Shown in pieces: positions 1 through 5,872 of a DNA stretch of 11,382 nucleotides; the first letter of the stretch is position 1, and each line of letters begins with the position of its first letter. Under the pieces are notes generated by a model. It made no database searches. It was not told the origin of the DNA and worked only from the letters and a program-made list of their open reading frames with translations. This DNA comes from Candidatus Eiseniibacteriota bacterium (GTDB lineage: Bacteria > Joyebacterota > Joyebacteria > Joyebacterales > Joyebacteraceae), in contig JAUWBY010000053.1 in the NCBI GenBank assembly GCA_030609605.1, positions 1 to 11,382 on the forward strand, given 5' to 3'. The position numbers and the translations under genes are program-made.

Positions 1-753
1 CAGAATACTGAGGGTCTCTACTGTGGTGTAGAGTGGACCGATCCTCCGCCCGTTGTTCGCGACGCCATGAACACACACGTGAAGATGGCCAAGTTCAAAG
101 ACGTGCCGGGTGAGGACCTTGCGATCTCGACGCGCATCTTCACCAGGAAGGCGTGCCACAGCATATGCAGGTCGGCATTCGAGTACGCTAAGAAGTTCGG
201 CTACAAGTCCGTGACTGTCTGCGAGAAGCCTAATGTCATCAGGGAGACGTCGGGCATGATGATGTTCGAAGCCAGGAAGGTCCAGAAGGACTATCCGGGA
301 ATCGAACTCTGGAACACTAACATCGACGCTCAGATGATGTGGCTCACCAAGAACCCCGAGGACTACGGCGCGATTGTCTCCGGCAACATGTTCGGCGACA
401 TTGTGTCCGACGGCTTCGCCGGCCTCGTCGGTGGCCTGGGATTCGCGTGCAGCGCCAATATCGGTGACGAGGTCGCCGTGTTCGAGCCTACGCACGGATC
501 CGCGCCGAAGTATCAGGAGCTTGATCCTTCAATCGTCAACCCGATGGCAATGATTCTCTCCGCCTGCATGATGCTCGATCACGTCGGCGAAGCGGAGAAG
601 GCGACGAAGATCAGGGACGCGATCGCAACCGTGATCGCCGAGGGCAAGGTCCGGACGTACGACATGATGAAGCTCACCGGCGGCCCCGACGTCATCAAGA
701 AGGGCGCTGCCACAACGACTGAGATGACGGACGCTATCATCGCCCATCTGTAA
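1..753 (+). CDS. Isocitrate/isopropylmalate dehydrogenase family protein, probably NADP-dependent isocitrate dehydrogenase (5' end missing)
   Basis: Beta-decarboxylating dehydrogenase converting a 2-hydroxy acid such as isocitrate to the 2-oxo acid plus CO2. The frame is open from base 1, so the start lies upstream; the ATG at 67 is internal because the family's substrate motif (QNTEGLYCGVEW) is encoded before it. Other family marks are CEKPNVIR with the catalytic-type Lys, the metal-site aspartates in GNMFGDIVSDG, and THGSAPKY near the cofactor site. E. coli isocitrate dehydrogenase binds the NADP 2'-phosphate with Lys344, Tyr345, Tyr391 and Arg395. Here the equivalents are Lys (508-510), Tyr (511-513), Tyr (658-660) and a conservative Lys (670-672). 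NAD-dependent members usually have Asp-Ile at the first two positions. I therefore favour NADP-linked isocitrate dehydrogenase over isopropylmalate or homoisocitrate dehydrogenase, but the substrate is inferred. It precedes a hydro-lyase that could supply its substrate. Confidence 0.88.
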   Translation, partial: QNTEGLYCGVEWTDPPPVVRDAMNTHVKMAKFKDVPGEDLAISTRIFTRKACHSICRSAFEYAKKFGYKSVTVCEKPNVIRETSGMMMFEARKVQKDYPGIELWNTNIDAQMMWLTKNPEDYGAIVSGNMFGDIVSDGFAGLVGGLGFACSANIGDEVAVFEPTHGSAPKYQELDPSIVNPMAMILSACMMLDHVGEAEKATKIRDAIATVIAEGKVRTYDMMKLTGGPDVIKKGAATTTEMTDAIIAHL

Positions 754-766
754 CTGGAGAAGTGTG

Positions 767-794
767 GGCGGCCCGGGGACCACTCCGGGTCGCC
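767..794 (+). other. Intercistronic hairpin between dehydrogenase and hydro-lyase genes
   Basis: Bases 767-776 (ggcggcccgg) can pair with 785-794 (ccgggtcgcc): ten pairs with one G-T wobble and an 8-nt loop. The hairpin lies in the 61-bp gap between the stop at 753 and the start at 815, just before the GAGGAG ribosome binding site. There is no T run after it, so it does not look like an intrinsic terminator. It could be an mRNA processing or stability element, or a partial attenuator. The pairing is seen; the role is inferred. Confidence 0.4.
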
Positions 795-814
795 TGCGGA
801 TCCGAGGAGTTCCT

Positions 815-2077
815 ATGGGACAGACATTCGCGCAGAAGATCCTTGCTGGTGCCGCGGGGCTTCCGAGTGTAGTGCCGGGGCAGATCGTGCCGATACGTCC
901 CGCGCATCTGCTCACGCACGACAACACGGCGGCGATCATCGGCAAGATCAAGGACGATCTCGAGAAGTACGGCGTCGTCCGGAATGATCTATCGATCATT
1001 GTGCTCGATCACGTCATACCTGCAGCGAACGAGAAGACAGCTTCCGGTCACAAGTCAGTGCGCGAGTTCGTGGGCAAGTACGGTATTAAGAACTTCTATG
1101 ATGTCGGCGTCGGGATCTGTCACCAGGTTGTCGTTGAGAAGGGACACGCGGCTCCAGGAATGATCCTCGTCGGCAGTGACTCGCACACGTGTTCGTACGG
1201 GGCGGTGAATGCGTTCTCGACCGGTGTCGACCGGACGGAGGCGGCTGCTCTCATGCTCGTCGGAGAGACGTGGTTCAAGGTCCCGCCCACGATCAGAATC
1301 AGGCTCAAGGGAGCACTCAAGCCCCGCGTTTCGGCGAAGGATCTCATCCTTACTATCATCGGAGATATCGGCGCCGGCGGAGCGACCTACCAGGCCGTCG
1401 AGTTTCACGGTGACGTCGCATCGCTCGACATGGAGCAGCGCTTCACTGTCGCCAACATGGGTATTGAAATGGGCGCCAAGATCGCCGTCTTTCCGTTCGA
1501 TTCGGTGACCGAGGAGTATCTGACATCTGTCGGCGTCGCGCGGTCGGGATATGAACCGGTGTGGGCCGATCCTGATGCCGAGTATATACGAGAGCTCGAC
1601 TACGACCTCGGGGCCATCGAACCTGTCGTCGCAATGCCGCACAAGGTGGACAACGTGAAACCGATATCGGAGGTCGAGGGACGCCCGATCGACCAGGCTC
1701 TCATCGGGACTTGCACGAACGGTCGCGTCTCTGATTTTCACGCTGCGGCGGCTTTCCTTGAAGGGAAGAAGGTCAATCCGGGAGTGAGGCTACTGCTTCT
1801 GCCCGCATCGCGGGCCGTACTCGAAACGACACTGGCCGACGGGACGATGGAGAAGCTCGTGAGGGCCGGAGGCGTACTTCTACCCACCGGGTGTGGGCCG
1901 TGCCTCGGTGCGCACCAGGGAGTGCTGGCGCCTGGAGAGTTTTGTCTTTCGACGGCGAACAGGAATTTCAAGGGACGCATGGGCTGCAAAGACGCAGAGA
2001 CGGCACTTGCGAGTCCCGAGACAGTGGCGGCATCGGCCGTCACGGGCAAAGTGACTGACCCGAGGAAGGTCTCGTAG
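815..2077 (+). CDS. leuC: 3-isopropylmalate dehydratase / homoaconitase-type hydro-lyase, large subunit
   Basis: Large [4Fe-4S] subunit of a two-subunit aconitase-superfamily isomerase that moves a hydroxyl between neighbouring carbons of isopropylmalate, homocitrate or citrate. At 420 aa it has the length of the archaeal-type LeuC2/HacA branch rather than the roughly 465-aa enterobacterial LeuC. Visible motifs are GSDSHTCSYGAVNAFSTGVD, IGTCTNGR and TGCGPCLGAHQG. The cluster cysteines are Cys300, Cys360 and Cys363. The ATG at 815 is chosen because GAGGAG lies just upstream and the protein then begins MGQTFAQKIL, as expected; a longer frame reaches a GTG at 764 but lacks such a site and would add an unconserved tail. 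The small subunit follows after 83 bp. With a dehydrogenase bearing NADP-type residues upstream, the complex could act as an aconitase. The leuC label reflects family, not proven substrate. Confidence 0.93.
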   Translation: MGQTFAQKILAGAAGLPSVVPGQIVPIRPAHLLTHDNTAAIIGKIKDDLEKYGVVRNDLSIIVLDHVIPAANEKTASGHKSVREFVGKYGIKNFYDVGVGICHQVVVEKGHAAPGMILVGSDSHTCSYGAVNAFSTGVDRTEAAALMLVGETWFKVPPTIRIRLKGALKPRVSAKDLILTIIGDIGAGGATYQAVEFHGDVASLDMEQRFTVANMGIEMGAKIAVFPFDSVTEEYLTSVGVARSGYEPVWADPDAEYIRELDYDLGAIEPVVAMPHKVDNVKPISEVEGRPIDQALIGTCTNGRVSDFHAAAAFLEGKKVNPGVRLLLLPASRAVLETTLADGTMEKLVRAGGVLLPTGCGPCLGAHQGVLAPGEFCLSTANRNFKGRMGCKDAETALASPETVAASAVTGKVTDPRKVS

Positions 2078-2115
2078 CGGCTGAGGCGGCGCCGGATGCT
2101 CAAGAGAGACCGGCC

Positions 2116-2164
2116 GCTGACGCTGGGAGATGACCCTTGGCTGATGCAGGGAGGTGATCCTTGA
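2116..2164 (+). repeat. Imperfect 24-bp tandem duplication carrying ribosome binding site and TTG start
   Basis: Bases 2116-2139 and 2140-2163 are two adjacent copies of a 24-bp unit matching at 20 of 24 positions. Each copy contains a purine-rich Shine-Dalgarno-like block (GGGAGATGA, then GGGAGGTGAT) followed by CCTTG. The second copy supplies the ribosome binding site and TTG start (2161) of the small subunit. The first copy gives a TTG at 2137 in the same frame that ends after six codons at a TGA (2155-2157) inside the second Shine-Dalgarno block. The second copy is closer to the anti-Shine-Dalgarno consensus, which supports 2161 as the real start. The duplication is directly seen; a role in translation control is inferred. 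Confidence 0.7.
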
Positions 2165-2664
2165 AAGTCTGGAAGTACGGCGACGATATCAACACCGACA
2201 TGCTCTTCCCCGGGAAGTACACTTACACGTGTTCGACGGCAGAGGAAGTAACACCTCATCTGCTTGAGGACCTGGATGCGGATTTCGCCGGGGCAGTCAA
2301 GCAGGGTGACATTGTGATGGCAGGCACGAACTTCGGTTGCGGGAGCTCGAGAGAACAGCCCGTGCTGGGTTTCAAAGCTGTCGGGATCGCAGCCGTCGTC
2401 GCGGAGAGCTTTGCTAGGATCTTCTATCGCGCCGCGATCAATCAGGGCCTCGTGCTTGTCGAGTGTCCCGAGGCAGTGGCCGCATTCAAGGATGGCGACG
2501 AAGCGGTTCTGGATGTGGATGGTGGGAAGATAGCTATCGGAGGGAACGTGTTCGAGTTCCCGCCGCTCCCGCCTGAGATCCTGGCCATTCGTGACGCCGG
2601 CGGGCTGTTGAACTATGCGAGAGCGAAGCTTGAGGAACGCGCCAACCATGAGACGAGGAGCTAG
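2161..2664 (+). CDS. leuD: 3-isopropylmalate dehydratase / homoaconitase-type hydro-lyase, small subunit
   Basis: Swivel-domain subunit that completes the active site of the large subunit encoded just upstream. At 167 aa it has the usual length of the short LeuD/HacB branch. It opens with KVWKYGDDINTDMLFPGKY, and carries the conserved NFGCGSSREQ (residues 57-66) and AESFARIFYRAAINQGL. The start is TTG, 6-7 nt after a strong GGGAGGTGAT site. The loop that sets substrate choice in this family reads YTYT (residues 20-23). From memory, characterised methanogen homoaconitases have YLRT and isopropylmalate isomerases have YLVY-like loops, so this loop matches neither and lacks the Arg that reads a longer acid side chain. 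SSREQ rather than SSREH resembles the homoaconitase-like branch. Substrate is therefore open: citrate, isopropylmalate or another 2-substituted malate. Confidence 0.92.
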   Translation: MKVWKYGDDINTDMLFPGKYTYTCSTAEEVTPHLLEDLDADFAGAVKQGDIVMAGTNFGCGSSREQPVLGFKAVGIAAVVAESFARIFYRAAINQGLVLVECPEAVAAFKDGDEAVLDVDGGKIAIGGNVFEFPPLPPEILAIRDAGGLLNYARAKLEERANHETRS

Positions 2665-2670
2665 ATAACA

Positions 2671-3246
2671 ATGGCCGAGACCCAGGAGTCACGGATGGCA
2701 CTGTCTGAAGACATCAGGGAGCTCTTCCCGGAGCTCGAGCTCATCAAGGACCGCACACTTCGCGAGCAGACGCTCGACGTCTGGACTGAGGCGGCGGAGC
2801 AGGGCGGCTGGACAGCGAAAGATCTCACCGAGATCCCGTTCACTCTTCTGATCGAGACGGACTTCAGCCTGATCGACCACACGCGGGCGGTGACCAGGAC
2901 AGCAATCGCCATTGCTACGGTCATGACGGCGGAATACGGCGATGCACTTCCCATCAATCGGGATCATCTCATCTCGGGAGGGCTTCTTCACGACGTGGGG
3001 AAGTGTCTCGAGTACGAGCGGAAGGGCAAGAAGTTCCTGAAGTGCGAGAAGGGCCTGGATCTGAGGCATCCCTTCTCCGGAACAGCTCTGGCTTTCCAGC
3101 GCGGGATTCCGAGCGACATCTGTCATATGATCGCCGTGCACGCGGGTGAAGGGAACGGTCACCGTCATACGACGGAGGCGTTCATCATCAACCACTCCGA
3201 CTTCGTCAACTTCGAGCCCTTGAAGTACAAGGCGCTTAACGGATAG
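2671..3246 (+). CDS. HD-domain metal-dependent phosphohydrolase, substrate unknown
   Basis: A 191-aa soluble protein with the ligand pattern of the HD superfamily: His70, the His107-Asp108 doublet in GLLHDVGKC, His133 in RHPFSG, His157 in VHAGEG and Asp177 in NHSDF. HD proteins are usually phosphohydrolases acting on nucleotides or phosphate esters, using one or two metal ions. No second domain is visible, and nothing identifies it as a (p)ppGpp, cyclic-di-GMP (HD-GYP) or dNTP enzyme. The ATG at 2671 is six bases after the small-subunit stop, with GAGGAG inside the end of that gene, so the genes are probably cotranscribed and translationally coupled. It may serve an accessory role in the metabolic operon, but this is inferred only from position. 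A later in-frame ATG at 2695 is possible but lacks a good ribosome site. Confidence 0.8.
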   Translation: MAETQESRMALSEDIRELFPELELIKDRTLREQTLDVWTEAAEQGGWTAKDLTEIPFTLLIETDFSLIDHTRAVTRTAIAIATVMTAEYGDALPINRDHLISGGLLHDVGKCLEYERKGKKFLKCEKGLDLRHPFSGTALAFQRGIPSDICHMIAVHAGEGNGHRHTTEAFIINHSDFVNFEPLKYKALNG

Positions 3247-3263
3247 TCGAAGCGGCATCCGAC

Positions 3264-3308
3264 CGCGGATCACTATGTGTCGCAGGTTACTACATCGCGG
3301 GTCACTAT
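3264..3308 (+). repeat. Three spaced 13-bp direct repeats in the intergenic region
   Basis: CGCGGATCACTAT (3264-3276) and CGCGGGTCACTAT (3296-3308) match at 12 of 13 positions. Between them CGCAGGTTACTAC (3281-3293) matches the last copy at 10 of 13. The starts are 17 and 15 bp apart, so the copies fall on roughly the same side of the helix only if 1.5 turns alternate. They lie between the HD gene and the sensor operon promoter. They could be protein binding sites, a remnant repeat, or part of a structured transcript. The repeats are seen; no function can be assigned. Confidence 0.5.
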
Positions 3309-3340
3309 CGAGAGGGAGTCTGTACTCAGGCTCCCTCTCG
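3309..3340 (+). terminator. Strong hairpin after the HD gene, possible transcription terminator
   Basis: CGAGAGGGAG (3309-3318) pairs perfectly with CTCCCTCTCG (3331-3340). The stem can extend by three more pairs, one of them G-T, leaving a 6-nt loop. It lies 62 bp after the HD gene stop and would suit the end of the metabolic operon. It is not followed by a T run, so it is not a classic intrinsic terminator. It could block 3' exonucleases or act with Rho. Pairing is certain, termination is inferred. Confidence 0.5.
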
Positions 3341-3347
3341 GCACGTC

Positions 3348-3426
3348 CGGCAAGCTTGCCCGCGGGGGCAGTTTGCCCACCAGCAAACGTGCCCGCTAGG
3401 CGGGCCTGTTCGCTCGGCAAGCCTGC
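3348..3426. repeat. Cluster of palindromes and hairpins, REP- or MITE-like element
   Basis: About 80 bp hold several overlapping dyads. GGCAAGCTTGCC (3349-3360) is a perfect 12-bp palindrome. GGGCAGTTTGC (3366-3376) pairs with 3383-3394 with one bulged G and a 6-nt loop. GCCCGC (3391-3396) pairs with GCGGGC (3400-3405). CGGCAAGCTTGC (3348-3359) recurs as CGGCAAGCCTGC (3415-3426), so related ends bound the element. No coding frame explains this. It resembles a repetitive extragenic palindrome unit, but only genome-wide copies would prove that. It directly abuts the -35 of the sensor operon promoter. Confidence 0.45.
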
Positions 3427-3455
3427 TTGAAAGAACCCCCGAGATGTGATATAGT
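3427..3455 (+). promoter_or_regulatory. Sigma-70-type promoter of the sensor operon, with extended -10
   Basis: TTGAAA (3427-3432) and TATAGT (3450-3455) are separated by exactly 17 nt, and TG at 3447-3448 forms an extended -10 (TGATATAGT). Transcription is expected near 3461-3463, while the lipoprotein kinase ATG is at 3464. The transcript would then have essentially no leader, which fits the lack of any Shine-Dalgarno sequence before that ATG. The elements are seen; activity is inferred. Confidence 0.65.
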
Positions 3456-3463
3456 TACGAAAT

Positions 3464-5872
3464 ATGCGATACAGATGCGCCAAGTCCAGCCACTATTGTG
3501 CTATCCTTCTGATTGCTCTCTTGGCAGTCCTCCTCTCCTCGTGCGGGGACGGTACCCACCGTCTCCCTGACGATCCGGCCATGCTCCCGTACAGCTTCGC
3601 GCACGCATCTCCTCCCAACAATGCGCGGTTGACGTTCGCGGCCGGGGATTTCGATGGCGACGGAATCGACGAAGGCGTCTGTTTCTCCAAGGATCCGGAC
3701 GGCGACCACTACATAAGCGTATTCCGATTGCTTGAGGCGCAGCACAACTCTGTGCAGCAGATCAACCTCTCATTCAAGTCGTTCCTTATGGGCGTCACGG
3801 ACCTTACGGGTGACGGGCTGCCCGAGCTTGTCTGGTGGCAACAGGCCGCCGGTGAGGACGTCACGTTCGTGTTTGAGGAGCTTGTTGTCAACAGGGAGGG
3901 AACGATTCGAAGAACGATCGGCACTGTTGTCTGGGACGCGACCGGAAGCGTGTCAAGGACCGGACGCTGGGGTGGGTCAGCAAGCGTCATCGGCGCGTTC
4001 GATCTCGACGGGAACGGCACCAAAGAATCGACAGCCGTCGCCGTGGTCACAGGACTGCTGCGGAGGCCACGCGGGATCTGGCTGGTGAACTGGGAGACCG
4101 GAGAGATCATATGGCGGCTCCCGACGGCCTCTACGCCGACCGGAACGGCGACGATCGTAGACGTGGACGGAGACGGAATCGAGGAGATCATCATCGGGAC
4201 GGAGTCTCCCGGCAATGGTGCTGGTGCAGGGGATTGGAATGATTCGCTGGCTTACATCATCGTGGTCGATCTGGGTGGTGAGGTCCTGTGGTGGAGGGAA
4301 CTGGCCGGGTTCTCTACAAAGGTTGACCTTGCCGTCGATGATCTGGACGGTGATGGAGTAATGGAGATCCTCACTGCCATTGGTGGAGGCCAACTCGTGG
4401 ACGACTATTCCCTCCGTGCCTGGCGAGCATCGGATGGAGAGCCCCTCGCCTTGATACCCTTTGGCTGTTCAGCGAACAGCGTGGAGATCCTGGAGACGGA
4501 TGCCGGCAAGCGGGTCCTTGTGGCGCTGGCTGACGGAACAGTGAGACGGTACGCGTTCGCGGAGGGCGTATTTGTGCAGGATGCGGTCTTCGAGAGCAAA
4601 GAAGGAATCTCAGTGGCGCGGCGTGTGGACTTCGGGCTGCCTTCGGGGCTTTCGGGCGTAATGGCGAAGACCGTACTCGGAACGTTCGTGGCACTCGATC
4701 TGGACCTCCGGCCGTTGGCCGCGCTCTCGACCGGTGAGGGTGCCCCCACCCGCCACGACGGCATTGTTCAAGCGGTCTTCCCCATGAGAGGTGAACCGAC
4801 GCGCGGCGTGATAACGCAGACGTGCGCCAACCTCTATTTTCTCTATCTTGAGAAGAACCCGCTGTCGCCGTGGGTGAAGCGCCTTCTTGTCTGGCTCAGA
4901 CCGATAGGTGGTCTCGTTCTCGTTCTTGGCATCGTTGCCTCTGTGCCGTCCTGGCGTCGGCGCACACTCGCTACGCTCCGACGGCGGTTGATCCCGCGCA
5001 AGATTCGAGGGGCCGCCGTAGATGACCTCCTTCTGGAACTCAGGACAGGCGGCCACGGGAAGCTCACTGCTACTTCCACCTTCCGCCGCGTACGCGAGCA
5101 GCTCACGATGCTTTCCTACTACGATACTGATCCACCGGAGGCTTTCAGGAAACGCTTCGCCGAGGCGGTGGGGAATGCGCGAGAGATAGGCATTCCGACT
5201 GTTGAATCGATAGCAGGGGAGGCGGCGAGATTGGGACTTGCGCCGGAGTCTGTGGCCCGGCTTGTTGCCTCGCTGAGAGAGGCGCGGGTGGTCATCACCG
5301 GACTCTCGGCCGAGATCCCGGCGACCGGCGATGCGCTCGCTCTTCAGAAGCGATTGGATGATTCACTTCCTGTTGTAGATGAAGGGCTCGCGGCCGCGAA
5401 GCACGCGGCCGAGCTTGAACGATCGTCGCAGCTCGGCGTTGAACTGGGCCGCGTCTTGTCTTCGAGGCGGACGGAACTTGCGCGCCCAGGGTTGACGTTC
5501 GCAGGACCCGAGATCGGTAGCGTGGAAGCAGTCAATGTGATTGGGACTCCACGGGAGCTGACGTTCGTCTTCGACAACCTGATAGGAAACGCACTCAAGG
5601 CGGTGGCGGAGCGTGAGAAGGCGACGATCCGGGTCACTGTCACTGTGGCAGACCGGCGGGCGACCGTGACGGTTCAGGACAGCGGAAAGGGTGTTCCACC
5701 TGAGATACAGGACGAGATCTTCCGTGAGGGTGTCAGTGATCGCGATGGAGGCGGACACGGTCTGGCGCGGAGCAGGGAGCTTCTCGAACACCGCGGTGGA
5801 TTGATCAAACTGCTGCAGTCGGCGCCTGGAGAAGGCGCTGTCTTCGAGGTGTGTCTGAGGGTGATCGAATGA
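3464..5872 (+). CDS. FG-GAP propeller lipoprotein sensor kinase (first paralogue)
   Basis: An 802-aa predicted membrane sensor. The start is set by a basic n-region (MRYRCAK), a hydrophobic stretch and a lipobox (LSSC, Cys27), so the N-terminus should be lipid-anchored outside the cytoplasmic membrane. Residues about 40-460 look like an FG-GAP/VCBS-type beta-propeller with calcium-loop motifs at Asp62, 113, 180, 233 and 293 (for example DFDGDGID, DVDGDGIE). One transmembrane helix (about 480-495) is followed by Arg-rich RRRLIPR. The cytoplasmic part ends in a GHKL/HATPase_c domain: N box DNLIGNALKA (704-713), G1 DSGKG (739-743), G2 GGGHGLARSRE (762-772). No standard H-box (HExxxP) is visible; His531 in GHGKL is the best candidate phosphoacceptor. 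It overlaps the next gene by ATGA and shares an operon with a response regulator. The ligand is unknown. Kinase activity is inferred. Confidence 0.85.
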   Translation: MRYRCAKSSHYCAILLIALLAVLLSSCGDGTHRLPDDPAMLPYSFAHASPPNNARLTFAAGDFDGDGIDEGVCFSKDPDGDHYISVFRLLEAQHNSVQQINLSFKSFLMGVTDLTGDGLPELVWWQQAAGEDVTFVFEELVVNREGTIRRTIGTVVWDATGSVSRTGRWGGSASVIGAFDLDGNGTKESTAVAVVTGLLRRPRGIWLVNWETGEIIWRLPTASTPTGTATIVDVDGDGIEEIIIGTESPGNGAGAGDWNDSLAYIIVVDLGGEVLWWRELAGFSTKVDLAVDDLDGDGVMEILTAIGGGQLVDDYSLRAWRASDGEPLALIPFGCSANSVEILETDAGKRVLVALADGTVRRYAFAEGVFVQDAVFESKEGISVARRVDFGLPSGLSGVMAKTVLGTFVALDLDLRPLAALSTGEGAPTRHDGIVQAVFPMRGEPTRGVITQTCANLYFLYLEKNPLSPWVKRLLVWLRPIGGLVLVLGIVASVPSWRRRTLATLRRRLIPRKIRGAAVDDLLLELRTGGHGKLTATSTFRRVREQLTMLSYYDTDPPEAFRKRFAEAVGNAREIGIPTVESIAGEAARLGLAPESVARLVASLREARVVITGLSAEIPATGDALALQKRLDDSLPVVDEGLAAAKHAAELERSSQLGVELGRVLSSRRTELARPGLTFAGPEIGSVEAVNVIGTPRELTFVFDNLIGNALKAVAEREKATIRVTVTVADRRATVTVQDSGKGVPPEIQDEIFREGVSDRDGGGHGLARSRELLEHRGGLIKLLQSAPGEGAVFEVCLRVIE

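Noticed and set aside
764..814. Upstream GTG extension of the large hydro-lyase subunit
   Set aside because: The extension runs through the intercistronic hairpin, has no ribosome site, and would put the family-typical N-terminus 17 residues in.
1738..2649. 303-codon minus-strand open frame across the hydro-lyase genes
   Set aside because: It is a shadow of two well-supported + strand genes; its translation has no domain-like pattern.
3264..3308. CRISPR array
   Set aside because: The repeats are only 13 bp, imperfect, with 2-4 bp between copies and no spacer structure or cas genes.
2689..3483. 264-codon minus-strand open frame opposite the HD gene and intergenic region
   Set aside because: It covers the HD gene antisense and runs through the hairpins and promoter region; no family features are visible.
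5851..5868. GTG start six codons upstream for the second sensor kinase
   Set aside because: The ATG at 5869 has a better placed GAGGGTGA and the ATGA overlap typical of coupled genes.
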